DNA from: Flavobacterium palustre
GTDB lineage: Bacteria; Bacteroidota; Bacteroidia; Flavobacteriales; Flavobacteriaceae
Direction of reading: 5' to 3'
Length of the DNA stretch: 60,960 bases
NCBI RefSeq assembly: GCF_014639535.1
Contig: NZ_BMGA01000011.1
Span: forward strand, 251 to 61,210
Shown: piece after piece, positions 26,178 to 34,716 of the stretch
Layout of the letters: the number at the start of each line of letters is the position of its first letter
Numbering within the stretch: the stretch's first letter is position 1
Notes under the pieces: model-generated
The model's input: only the letters and a program-made list of their open reading frames with translations
The model's database searches: none
What the model was told of the DNA's origin: nothing
Position numbers and translations under genes: made by a program

Positions 26178-26933
26178 TTACAATCCGCTTACTTGAACCA
26201 ATGCTAAAGGGTTAAAAGCACCGTTTTTCAAAGGATACATACTACCATTCACTTGTTGGAAAAACTCAATTCCTACTGCAAGAAATAAAGGTTTTGTGCT
26301 TGCAGGTGTTACGTTATTTACATGACTAATTACTGCGGTTGCACTAAAATCCCATGGTAAAATTGCAGATTCAGAATTGGATGAAACAAATGTTTCTGCT
26401 TCAAAATCTACTTCAGCACCAGCTGTAATAATTTTAAAATGAGTTGTGCCACTTGGAGCTGCAATCATATTAGCAGGAATAAAAGCAGGAATATCAACTG
26501 AAATTTCACCTGATACTCTATTAATACCGCCTGTGTAAGGGGCAAACATTGTAGAGCCTAATTTACCTCTAATATTAAATTCGAACCCAGTCAATAATTC
26601 GGCTTCTCCGTCGATAACGTTTCTTAAGCCTCTTTCATTAGTTTGATCAGCTTGAATAACCTTAACCATAGATTGAGTAAGTCTGCCAACCATTTTGCTA
26701 TCAGCAGTGTTTAAAAGCAAAGTTCTTAATGCAGTTCTTAAAGTTTTCCCTGCTGTTCCTGCTCTTCCAAACTCTGCTCCATTTTCACGTGTTCTTTGAA
26801 ATGCAGGATCATTTTTAATTCTGTTAGCATCTAGGCTACCTTTTTCACGTGCTAAATGCCCATCTTGTGTTTTGTAAAAAGTAATATCCCCGATAGTACC
26901 TTTCAATTTAATAATACCATTCTGTCTGGCCAT
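26178..26933 (-). CDS. Conserved Bacteroidota protein of unknown function, 251 aa
   Basis: The protein starts MARQNGIIKLKGTIGDITFY, then KTQDGHLAREKG, a strongly recurring opening in Flavobacteriia, and is followed by a helical basic stretch (FGRAGTAGKTLRTALRTLLL) and a beta-rich Thr/Val/Ala half. No signal peptide or enzyme motif. I know of no function. It has its own terminator and is monocistronic. Many genomes carry several copies, which suggests a mobile or lineage-specific role. Confidence 0.7.
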   Translation of the reverse strand: MARQNGIIKLKGTIGDITFYKTQDGHLAREKGSLDANRIKNDPAFQRTRENGAEFGRAGTAGKTLRTALRTLLLNTADSKMVGRLTQSMVKVIQADQTNERGLRNVIDGEAELLTGFEFNIRGKLGSTMFAPYTGGINRVSGEISVDIPAFIPANMIAAPSGTTHFKIITAGAEVDFEAETFVSSNSESAILPWDFSATAVISHVNNVTPASTKPLFLAVGIEFFQQVNGSMYPLKNGAFNPLALVQVSGL

Positions 26934-27238
26934 AATTTCTAAAATTTAAGTTGTTTATAGATTTGAAATTTTAATCAATTGCTGTATGTTTTGTTGCTGT
27001 TGATCATTGATTTTAAATCAAATTTTATAAATTAAAATAGCATAGCAATACAAAGTGTCACAATTAGGCACATTAGGCAATAAAGGAACATTTTACCTCT
27101 TAAAATCAGTTATAGAATTGTAAATTGGTTGACGTAAGGGAGAAAAAATCTTCCATTTAAGAAGTGAAAAAAGCATGTTTTTGAGTGTTTTTAAAGTAGA
27201 ACAAAGCAAAGGCAAAGGCATAGATAAAGTATGAAACC

Positions 27239-27433
27239 ATGACAAAGAGATTATGTATTTATCCAAAGGACGTACAGTGTATTACAGGGAAGAGTTATAG
27301 ATACAGTGCTAGATTGTTGCAAAAAATAAGAACTGAGCTTAAAAAGGATAAAAATGAGCTTTTATCAATAGAAGAGTTCAGTTTATATACTGGTTTAAAA
27401 TTAGAACAAGTAGAACGTTTTATAATTGGATAA
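27239..27433 (+). CDS. Small conserved protein with HTH-like features, 64 aa
   Basis: The basic protein (MTKRLCIYPKDVQCITGKSY, then RYSARLLQKIRTELKKDK...LLSIEEFSLYTGLKLEQVERFIIG) looks like two short helix-turn-helix-type segments: KDVQCITGKSYRYSARLLQKI and IEEFSLYTGLKLEQVERFI. Proteins like this are common in Bacteroidota, often near mobile elements. A DNA-binding role is inferred, not shown. It is followed by a terminator and sits inside the right edge of the island. Confidence 0.6.
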   Translation: MTKRLCIYPKDVQCITGKSYRYSARLLQKIRTELKKDKNELLSIEEFSLYTGLKLEQVERFIIG

Positions 27434-27484
27434 ATAATAAAAGTATCTGGAATAAGCTTTGGTACGGCAATAGATACTTTTATG

Positions 27485-27512
27485 AACCGCTTAGAAATAG
27501 GCGGTTTTTTTT
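27485..27512 (+). terminator. Terminator after the small HTH-like gene
   Basis: AACCGC pairs with GCGGTT around a 10-nt loop, followed by a run of eight T residues including the stem end. Confidence 0.75.
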
Positions 27513-27559
27513 ATGTTTAAAACAATTGAATTGTGGGGATAATGTGGGGATATTTTATA

Positions 27560-27609
27560 AATAAAAAACCCTAACTAACTGATTTTCAGTTGTTAGGGTT
27601 TTAATTTTG
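27560..27609 (-). terminator. tRNA-Ser terminator and right att-like copy
   Basis: A hairpin AACCCTAAC / GTTAGGG with T-rich tail on the tRNA transcript (minus strand). Together with TGCGGAG of the tRNA end this 55-bp block recurs at 10321-10375 with ~5 differences, consistent with attachment-site duplication. Confidence 0.6.
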
Positions 27610-27694
27610 CGGAGAAAGAGGGATTCGAACCCCCGGACCTGTTACAGTCAACAGTTTTCAAGACTGCCGCATTCGACCGCTCTGCCATTTCTCC
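27610..27694 (-). tRNA. tRNA-Ser (anticodon UGA)
   Basis: The minus strand folds as a class II tRNA: acceptor GGAGAAA / TTTCTCC, D-arm with GGCAGAGCGGTCGAATGC, anticodon loop CTTGAAA giving UGA, long variable arm (TTGACTGTAACAGGTCC) and T-arm GGGGGTTCGAATCCC. Discriminator G at 27610; CCA is not encoded. The 3' half is the likely integration site of the adjacent island. Confidence 0.95.
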
Positions 27695-28127
27695 AGTATG
27701 TTGCTATCGTTTTGTGATTGCGAGTGCAAATATAGGAGGTTTTTTCAGATAAAAAAATATATTTAATCACTGTTGATGTATTTATTCTTTATAAAAGGAA
27801 ATATGATTTTGAAATTCAGTATTAACTTGCTGAAAATTAGCAATGATTAGAAGATGTAATTATATTTTTTTATGATAGAAAGTTTGTTGCTCTTTTTATT
27901 TCAGGCTAGCGAAGATAATTTAGTTGGTTTAGAAAAAATGATTATAATATTTCTTAGAGATTTTACTTGACAAAAGAAATAATATCAAAGTAAAATAAAA
28001 TAACAAACTATTTCTTTTTAAATGTTGGAGGCATTTTTAAAATAGTTATTTTTATACAGATTAATAATCACTACACTACCAAAAGACAAATTAGAATTAA
28101 GATTTATTAAAATTTTATACTGAGTTT
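27695..28127. other. Intergenic region upstream of maeB
   Basis: AT-rich DNA with no visible gene, RNA or strong repeat. It presumably carries the promoters of tRNA-Ser (minus) and maeB (plus). Confidence 0.5.
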
Positions 28128-30410
28128 ATGAGCAAAGAAAAATTGAAAAAAGACGCCTTATTATACCATGCTGAGCCACAGCCCGGGAAAATAAAAATAG
28201 TACCTACAAAGCCCTATGCCACACAACGTGATTTAGGATTAGCTTATTCTCCGGGAGTTGCTGAGCCTTGTTTGGAAATTGCAAGGGACGTTAATGAAGT
28301 TTATAAATATACTGCCAAAGGAAATCTGGTTGCCGTAATCTCCAATGGAACTGCGGTTTTAGGATTGGGAGATATTGGTCCTGAAGCATCTAAACCGGTA
28401 ATGGAAGGAAAGTCGTTATTGTTTAAGATTTTTGCTGACATTGACAGTATCGATATCGAATTGGATACTAAAGATGTGGATAAATTCATTGAGACGGTAA
28501 AAATTATGGCGCCTACTTTTGGCGGAATTAATCTGGAAGATATCAAAGCGCCGGAGGCATTTGAAATCGAAACAAGACTGAAAGAAGAATTGGATATTCC
28601 GGTGATGCATGATGATCAACATGGAACAGCCATTATATCGGCTGCAGCCTTGTTAAATGCATTGGAACTGATTAATAAAAAAATAGAAGAAGTACGCATT
28701 GTAGTAAGTGGAGCGGGAGCTGCAGCTGTTTCCTGTACGAAATTGTATAAGGCTTTTGGAGCCAAAGCCGAAAACATTGTGATGCTCGACAGTAAAGGTG
28801 TAATCAGAACGGACAGAGAAAATCTATCTGCTGAGAAATTAGAATTTGCTTCCGACAGAAAGATTGATACTCTGGAAGAAGCGATGGTTGATGCCGATGT
28901 TTTCATTGGTTTGTCTATTGCCGATGTTGTTAATCCGGAAATGTTGCTTACGATGGCAAAAGACCCGATTGTTTTTGCAATGGCAAATCCCGATCCTGAG
29001 ATTGCTTATGATTTAGCGGTGCAAACACGAAAAGATATCATCATGGCTACAGGTCGTTCAGATCATCCTAACCAAGTAAATAATGTTTTGGGATTCCCAT
29101 ATATTTTCAGGGGAGCATTGGATGTCAGAGCAACAAAGATTAATGAAGAAATGAAAATGGCTGCCGTTACGGCTTTGGCTGAATTGGCAAAAGAATCGGT
29201 TCCTGAGCAGGTAAATATCGCTTATGGTGAAACGCGTCTGGCTTTTGGTCGTGATTATATTATCCCAAAACCTTTTGATCCAAGATTGATTTATTCGATA
29301 CCTCCGGCTGTTGCTAAAGCGGCTATGGACAGCGGGGTTGCTCGAATTGCTATTGAAGATTGGGATAATTATAAAGAAGAATTATTACTGCGTTCCGGTA
29401 ATGATAATAAAGTGGTTCGAATGCTGCACAGCAGGGCAAAAACAAATCCTAAAAAGATAGTCTTTGCTGAAGCCGATCAATTTGATGTTTTAAAAGCAGC
29501 CCAAATTGTTTATGAAGAAGGAATTGCCCAACCTATTTTATTGGGTAATAAAGAAACCATTTTGGAACTTAAAAAAGAGTTGGATTTTAATGCCGATGTT
29601 GTTATTATTGATTCTAAAGATGCTTCATCTAAGGAAAAAAGAGAGCAATATGCAATTAAATATTGGAATAAAAGAAAAAGAAGCGGAGCTACTTTGTACA
29701 GTTCTCAGTCCAAAATGAGAGAACGCAACTATTATGGCGCTATGATGGTTTTGGAAGGAGATGCCGATGGAATGATTTCGGGTTATACCAGAGCTTATCC
29801 AACGGTGGTGAAGCCTATTTTTGAAGTTATCGGAAAAGCTCCTAATGTAAAAAAAGCGGCCACAGTTAATATTTTGGCAACTGAAAGAGGGCCAATGTTT
29901 TTAGCCGATACTGCAATCAATATTGACCCAACATCAGAGGAATTAGCTGATATTGCACAGATGACAGCTAATGTTGCCACTACTTTTGGTTTTGATTCGG
30001 TTATTGCGATGCTTTCGTATTCTAATTTTGGTTCATCAGCTCATGCTAATTCTGCAAAAGTGCGAAAAGCAGTAAGTATTTTGCATGAAAATAATCCTGA
30101 ATTAGTTGTTGACGGAGATATTCAAACCGATTTTGCTTTGAATACCGAATTATTAGAAAAGACTTTTCCGTTTTCAAAATTGGCAGGCAAAAAAGTAAAC
30201 ACGCTTGTTTTTCCAAATCTGGAATCAGCTAATATCACTTATAAATTGATGAAGGAATTGAATAAGTCGGAATCCATCGGTCCAATTATGATGGGATTGA
30301 GCGAGTCGGTTCACATTCTTCAATTGGGTGCAAGCGTAAATGAAATTGTAAACATGACCGCTGTAGCTGTGGTTGATGCTCAGGAACGTGAAAAATCCCA
30401 AAAAGTATAA
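28128..30410 (+). CDS. maeB: NADP-dependent malic enzyme with phosphotransacetylase-like domain
   Basis: The 760-residue fusion protein oxidatively decarboxylates malate to pyruvate. The malic domain (about 1-410) has PTKPYATQRDLGLAYSPGVAEPC, NGTAVLGLGDIGPEASKPVMEGKSLLFK and MHDDQHGTAIISAAALLNA; the NAD(P) site is VVSGAGAAAVSC. The C-terminal domain (~430-760) is phosphate acetyl/butyryltransferase-like and is usually an acetyl-CoA-sensing regulatory part. Length fits MaeB. It has its own terminator downstream. Confidence 0.95.
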   Translation: MSKEKLKKDALLYHAEPQPGKIKIVPTKPYATQRDLGLAYSPGVAEPCLEIARDVNEVYKYTAKGNLVAVISNGTAVLGLGDIGPEASKPVMEGKSLLFKIFADIDSIDIELDTKDVDKFIETVKIMAPTFGGINLEDIKAPEAFEIETRLKEELDIPVMHDDQHGTAIISAAALLNALELINKKIEEVRIVVSGAGAAAVSCTKLYKAFGAKAENIVMLDSKGVIRTDRENLSAEKLEFASDRKIDTLEEAMVDADVFIGLSIADVVNPEMLLTMAKDPIVFAMANPDPEIAYDLAVQTRKDIIMATGRSDHPNQVNNVLGFPYIFRGALDVRATKINEEMKMAAVTALAELAKESVPEQVNIAYGETRLAFGRDYIIPKPFDPRLIYSIPPAVAKAAMDSGVARIAIEDWDNYKEELLLRSGNDNKVVRMLHSRAKTNPKKIVFAEADQFDVLKAAQIVYEEGIAQPILLGNKETILELKKELDFNADVVIIDSKDASSKEKREQYAIKYWNKRKRSGATLYSSQSKMRERNYYGAMMVLEGDADGMISGYTRAYPTVVKPIFEVIGKAPNVKKAATVNILATERGPMFLADTAINIDPTSEELADIAQMTANVATTFGFDSVIAMLSYSNFGSSAHANSAKVRKAVSILHENNPELVVDGDIQTDFALNTELLEKTFPFSKLAGKKVNTLVFPNLESANITYKLMKELNKSESIGPIMMGLSESVHILQLGASVNEIVNMTAVAVVDAQEREKSQKV

Positions 30411-30490
30411 TCATAAAATAGTTTTTGAAAAAAAAAATCATGCAGTTTGTTGTATAACTGTTGATTTTTAAAGTTTTGTTCCGATGAAAT

Positions 30491-30530
30491 AGAGACTGTC
30501 CGAAATTAATGATCGGACAGTCTTTTTTTT
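30491..30530 (+). terminator. Terminator of maeB
   Basis: GACTGTCCG (30494-30502) and CGGACAGTC (30514-30522) form a perfect 9-bp stem followed by eight T residues. Confidence 0.88.
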
Positions 30531-30587
30531 GGTTGGTTAGCCGTATAAAAACTATCTTTGGACTTCAATTTTAATTCCGGTAATTAG

Positions 30588-32009
30588 ATGATTTCCTCCC
30601 AGTTTTACAGTCTTTTAAAAAAGAAATTTCCTTTTAGTCCTACTTATAATCAGGATATTTTTTTTCAGAAGATTGCTATTTTTTTGACCGAAACGACTAA
30701 TGATAGCATTTTTGTCTTAAAAGGATATGCCGGAACAGGGAAGACTACTGTGATTTCGACTATTGTAAATAATCTGATAGAGATTAATAAAAAATATGTT
30801 TTGCTGGCACCAACTGGTCGTGCGGCAAAAGTAATTGCCAATTATTCGGACAAACCGGCATTTACGATTCACAAGAAAATCTATTTTCCAAAGAAGAATT
30901 CAGGTGGTGGCGTTTCTTTTACATTGCAACAAAACAAACATAAAAATACTGTTTTTATAGTCGATGAAGCATCGATGATTTCGGATGTCGATTCCGATTC
31001 TAAAATGTATGCCAATGGTTCTTTGCTCGACGACTTGATTTCCTATGTATATTCAGGAACTAATTGCAAGATGATTTTGCTGGGTGATACTGCTCAGTTG
31101 CCTCCGGTGAATTTAGACGTTAGTCCTGCTTTGGATATTCAAACTTTGAGTATGAACTATAATAAGGATGTCGATTATATCGAACTAGATGAAGTCATGC
31201 GTCAGGAAGAGAGTTCCGGAATTTTGCATAACGCAACTGAACTTCGCGAATTATTAAAAGATTCTTTCATTACTGATTTTCAGTTCGATGTCCGAAAGTT
31301 CAAGGACATCGTTCGCTTAGTAGATGGTTATGATATTCAGGATGCCATCAATTCGGCTTACAGTAATTATAGTATTGAAGACACCGCTTTTATTGTTCGT
31401 TCGAATAAAAGAGCCAATCAATATAATGAGCAAATCCGATCTAAAATTCTCGATAAAGAAAGCGAACTTTCCACAGGTGATTTTCTAATGGTGGTGAAGA
31501 ACAATTATTTTTGGCTGAAAGAATCGGATGAAGCCGGTTTTATTGCTAATGGTGATATTATAGAAATTCTGGAAATTTTTAAAATTGTCGAATTGTACGG
31601 TTTCAAGTTTGCCAAAGTAAAAATCCGAATGGTCGATTACCCAAATCAAAAACCATTCGAAACGGTTTTGTTATTGGATACGATAAAAAGTGAATCACCG
31701 TCATTAACTTATGAAGAATCCAATCGATTGTATCAGGAAGTTTTAAAAGACTACGAAGGAGAAACTAAATTCAAGCAATTCCAAAAAGTGAAAGCCAATG
31801 AATATTTCAACGGACTTCAGGTGAAATTTTCTTATGCCATCACTTGTCATAAATCGCAGGGTGGACAGTGGAATACGGTTTTTGTAGAACAACCGTATTT
31901 ACCCAACGGAATTGACCGGGATTATATTCGTTGGTTGTACACAGCAATGACCCGTGCCAAAAACAAATTGTACTTAATAGGATTTAAAGACGAAAGCTTT
32001 GTAGATTAA
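30588..32009 (+). CDS. ATP-dependent DNA helicase, RecD2/Dda-like (superfamily 1B)
   Basis: The 473-residue protein has Walker A GYAGTGKTTVIS (~44-55), motif Ia LLAPTGRAAKV, Walker B VFIVDEASMIS, motif III LLGDTAQLPPV, and C-terminal motifs YAITCHKSQGGQW and WLYTAMTRAK. The lack of the RecD N-terminal domain and the shorter length favour a Dda/Pif1-like helicase found in Flavobacteria, a 5'-to-3' DNA unwinding enzyme used in repair or replication. It lies downstream of the maeB terminator and is probably monocistronic. Confidence 0.88.
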   Translation: MISSQFYSLLKKKFPFSPTYNQDIFFQKIAIFLTETTNDSIFVLKGYAGTGKTTVISTIVNNLIEINKKYVLLAPTGRAAKVIANYSDKPAFTIHKKIYFPKKNSGGGVSFTLQQNKHKNTVFIVDEASMISDVDSDSKMYANGSLLDDLISYVYSGTNCKMILLGDTAQLPPVNLDVSPALDIQTLSMNYNKDVDYIELDEVMRQEESSGILHNATELRELLKDSFITDFQFDVRKFKDIVRLVDGYDIQDAINSAYSNYSIEDTAFIVRSNKRANQYNEQIRSKILDKESELSTGDFLMVVKNNYFWLKESDEAGFIANGDIIEILEIFKIVELYGFKFAKVKIRMVDYPNQKPFETVLLLDTIKSESPSLTYEESNRLYQEVLKDYEGETKFKQFQKVKANEYFNGLQVKFSYAITCHKSQGGQWNTVFVEQPYLPNGIDRDYIRWLYTAMTRAKNKLYLIGFKDESFVD

Positions 32010-32021
32010 GTTTTGGAATTT

Positions 32022-32309
32022 GAAACATTAAGAAATTTAAGATTGAAGTGATTTAAACTTTTTGCTAAACTTATTTTATACAAAACTAAACGTCCCCATA
32101 GGGACGAACTGTTTATAGAAAAATCATTTATTTGTAAAAAAAGCTCCGTTAGGAGCGAACTGTAAATTAAACAGACCGCTCCTAACGGAGCTAATGCCCA
32201 GAATGTATAAATTGCTATTAACAGGATGCTCCTCCGGAGCATTATCAGAAAAGTTTAAATGAGTTCATTCATTAAGCAGAATCTTAATATTCTTAATTTC
32301 TTAGTGGTG
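32022..32309. repeat. CCATTAAG-type inverted arms enclosing a cluster of REP-like hairpins
   Basis: Outer arms GAAACATTAAGAAATTTAAG (from 32022) and its counterpart CTTAATTTCTTAGTGGTG (ending 32309) resemble the repeat at 8728-8791 and 33757-33827. Within are small palindromes: CGTCCCCATAGGGACG (32091), GCTCCGTTAGGAGC (32143), GCTCCTAACGGAGC (32178) and TGCTCCTCCGGAGCA (32228). No gene is seen. It is a candidate REP/MITE-like mobile-repeat nest between helicase and hxlR. Confidence 0.65.
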
Positions 32310-32334
32310 AAAAAAGTAAAACTACAATTGTCGA

Positions 32335-32703
32335 TTAATTTTTAGCAATCGTTGCTTCGCGATGTTGCAAACCCCATTCTAACATTTTATCCAAAACATC
32401 GCCTAATAATTTTGCTGATTCGGTCAATTCATATTCCACTGTAATAGGAGTGGTGTCGTAAACCGTACGTTTGACCATGCCGTTCATTTCTAAATCTTTC
32501 AATTCTTTGGATAACATACGGGGAGTAATTTTCGGAATATTACGCTGAATATCAGTAAAACGTCTTTTTTCGAATAATAACGAACCTATAATTGGTAATT
32601 TCCATTTACCGCTAATTACATTCAACGTATCATTTACCGCTAAAACGAACTGAATCGGGCAGGCTTTGGCTTCTTTGAAACTGATTAGATTTTCTATTTC
32701 CAT
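32335..32703 (-). CDS. HxlR-family transcriptional regulator
   Basis: The 122-residue winged-helix protein has the HxlR hallmarks: CPIQFVLAVNDTLNVISGKW (residues ~16-35; Cys16 sits at the redox/electrophile-sensing place) and FTDIQRNIPKITPRMLSKEL with LEMNGMVKRTVYDTTPITVEYELTE. These regulators typically bind palindromes between divergent genes. It faces the NmrA-family gene over 120 bp containing strong inverted repeats, so it probably controls it and itself. Confidence 0.9.
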   Translation of the reverse strand: MEIENLISFKEAKACPIQFVLAVNDTLNVISGKWKLPIIGSLLFEKRRFTDIQRNIPKITPRMLSKELKDLEMNGMVKRTVYDTTPITVEYELTESAKLLGDVLDKMLEWGLQHREATIAKN

Positions 32704-32723
32704 AATCTGTTGATTTTATTATC

Positions 32724-32776
32724 GCTATACAAAAGTATAGTAGTATATTTTAGTGTGTTAGTATATTTTGTATAGC
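32724..32776. promoter_or_regulatory. Candidate HxlR operator between divergent genes
   Basis: GCTATACAAAA (32724-32734) and TTTTGTATAGC (32766-32776) are perfect 11-bp inverted arms 42 bp apart, centre to centre. The inner part repeats AGTATATTTT and AGTATA. It fits a two-dimer operator overlapping both divergent promoters. Confidence 0.6.
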
Positions 32777-32823
32777 AAATGTACTTAACTTTGAATAAAA
32801 ATTAATCATAAAACATAAAAATA

Positions 32824-33702
32824 ATGAGTACAAAAATTTTAGTTACTGGCGCAACAGGAAATTTCGGAGGATTAACAATCGATTTTTTATTGAATAAAGG
32901 AATTGCAGCTGCTGATATTTCGGCTTTGGTTAGAGATGAATCGAAAGCATCCGACTTGAAAGCAAAAGGAGTCAACCTTAAAACAGGGGATTATGATAAT
33001 TACAATTCTTTGTTGGCAGCATTTCATGGGATAGACAAATTGTTATTGGTTTCCGGAACAGATTTGGTAAACCGCAGTAAACAACAATTGAATGCAGTAA
33101 AAGCGGCAAAAGAAGCGGGAGTGAAACATATTGTATATACCAGTTTTGAACGTAAAAATGAATCCGAAACTTCGCCAATTGCCTTTTTAGCCCAATCGCA
33201 TATCGATACTGATAGCGCAATCAAAGCAAGCGGAATCAACTATACCATTTTTAGAAATAATTTATACCTGGATGTATTGCCAATGTTTTTGGGAGATCAG
33301 GTATTAGAATCAGGGATTTATTTTCCGGTAGGAGAAGGTCAGGCGGCTTATGTTTCCAGAAATGATTTGGCTGAAGCAGCAGCAAATATTCTGATTTCAG
33401 AAGGACATGAAAACAAAGAATATGCTATGAATAATATTGAAAATTATTCTTTTCAGGATATTGCAGAAACTTTAAGCAAAATAACAAATAAAGAAATTAG
33501 CTATTTAAGTCCGGCGTCAGAAGAATATGCAGTAACTTTAAAAAATGCAGGAGTTCCGGAAGAATACATCGGAATGTTTGTAGGTTTTGCAGAAGCCATT
33601 AAACAAGGAGAGTTTAAAACTGATTCAAGTGATTTGGAAAAATTATTAGGTAGAAAACCGGCAACTTTAGCTGATTTTTTGAAAGAGGTTTATTTAAAAT
33701 AA
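32824..33702 (+). CDS. NmrA/SDR-family NAD(P)H-binding oxidoreductase (quinone reductase QOR2-like)
   Basis: The 292-residue atypical SDR has the NAD(P) motif VTGATGNFGGLTIDFLL at residues 6-22, with DADISALVRDESKASDL resembling the phosphate-selecting region, and VKHIVYTSFERKNES. Proteins of this type reduce quinones or sense NAD(P) state. It is divergent from an HxlR regulator, the usual arrangement for quinone/aldehyde-response genes. Substrate is not deducible. Confidence 0.85.
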   Translation: MSTKILVTGATGNFGGLTIDFLLNKGIAAADISALVRDESKASDLKAKGVNLKTGDYDNYNSLLAAFHGIDKLLLVSGTDLVNRSKQQLNAVKAAKEAGVKHIVYTSFERKNESETSPIAFLAQSHIDTDSAIKASGINYTIFRNNLYLDVLPMFLGDQVLESGIYFPVGEGQAAYVSRNDLAEAAANILISEGHENKEYAMNNIENYSFQDIAETLSKITNKEISYLSPASEEYAVTLKNAGVPEEYIGMFVGFAEAIKQGEFKTDSSDLEKLLGRKPATLADFLKEVYLK

Positions 33703-33756
33703 TTTTTTAAAAGAAAAGATTTTTATATTTATACAGATTAGAATATCTAAGATTTT

Positions 33757-33827
33757 AAAACCATTAAGAAATTAAGTTTTATTAAGTCCTGGTTATAAAA
33801 CCTTAATATCCTAAACTTCTTAATGGT
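33757..33827. repeat. CCATTAAG inverted repeat, copy near the DODA gene
   Basis: AAAACCATTAAGAAATTAAG (33757-33776) and CCTAAACTTCTTAATGGT (33810-33827) are imperfect inverted arms. They resemble 8728-8791. It lies in the 140 bp between the SDR gene and the dioxygenase gene, 15 bp before the latter's ATG. Confidence 0.6.
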
Positions 33828-33841
33828 GAAAAATAGTGTTT

Positions 33842-34672
33842 ATGAATACTTTAAACGATTTACATAAAATTTCAAGTACTTTTTCGAATACCGAAAAAAT
33901 GCCGGTGCTGTTCTTGGGACATGGAAGCCCGATGAACGCTATTGAAGAAAATCAGTTTGTGGCGGGTTTTAGAAATTTGGCAAAAACATTGCCACAGCCG
34001 AATGCTATTTTGTGTATTTCGGCGCATTGGTTTACCAAAGGGACAAAAGTCACTGCGATGGAAATGCCCAGAACGATTCATGATTTTGGTGGTTTTCCTA
34101 AAGAATTGTTTGCCGTGCAATATCCTGCTCAGGGAAGTCCGGAGTTGGCAATTGATACCCAAAAACTATTATTACCAACCGAAGTCGAACTCGATCACGA
34201 GTGGGGATTGGATCATGGTGCCTGGAGTGTGATTAAACATTTGTATCCCGAAGCCAATGTTCCGGTGATTCAGTTGAGCATAGATTATTCTAAATCGCCA
34301 CAGTACCATTTTGAGTTGGCACAAAAATTAAGTGCTTTACGAAAAAAAGGAATTCTTATAATAGGTAGCGGAAATATTGTTCATAATTTACGATTGGTGG
34401 ATTTCTATAATATGGACGTAGATAATTATGGTTTTGACTGGGCAATCGAAGCTAGGGAAAAAGTGAACTCCTATTTATTAGATGGTAATTTTCAGGCCTT
34501 GATTAATTATGAAAAACAAGGACAGGCTTTGCAACTGGCTATCCCGACACCGGAACATTATCTTCCTTTAATTTATACTTTAGGACTAAAAGAAAAACAG
34601 GAAGAACTCAGTTTGTTTAACGATAAATTATTAGGAGGTTCTTTGAGTATGACTTCGGTGAAGTTGTCCTGA
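33842..34672 (+). CDS. DODA-type extradiol aromatic ring-opening dioxygenase (4,5-DOPA dioxygenase-like)
   Basis: The ATG at 33842 (MNTLNDLHKIS) is preferred to the GTG at 33836. The ~276-residue enzyme has the family opening MPVLFLGHGSPMNAIEEN (His as metal ligand), LCISAHWFTKGTKVTAMEMP, then HDFGGFP and DHGAWSVIKHLYPEANVPVIQLS. These are the LigB/YgiD motifs with three His ligands. It probably cleaves catechol-type rings using Fe2+ or Zn2+. The neighbouring SDR and HxlR genes suggest a quinone/catechol stress context. Confidence 0.9.
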   Translation: MNTLNDLHKISSTFSNTEKMPVLFLGHGSPMNAIEENQFVAGFRNLAKTLPQPNAILCISAHWFTKGTKVTAMEMPRTIHDFGGFPKELFAVQYPAQGSPELAIDTQKLLLPTEVELDHEWGLDHGAWSVIKHLYPEANVPVIQLSIDYSKSPQYHFELAQKLSALRKKGILIIGSGNIVHNLRLVDFYNMDVDNYGFDWAIEAREKVNSYLLDGNFQALINYEKQGQALQLAIPTPEHYLPLIYTLGLKEKQEELSLFNDKLLGGSLSMTSVKLS

Positions 34673-34716
34673 TACTGTTTGTTATCAAGACAACCGAATT
34701 AAAATGAGGATTTTTT

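Noticed and set aside
33836-33841. GTG start of the DODA-type dioxygenase
   Set aside because: An ATG two codons later is more likely and loses nothing conserved.
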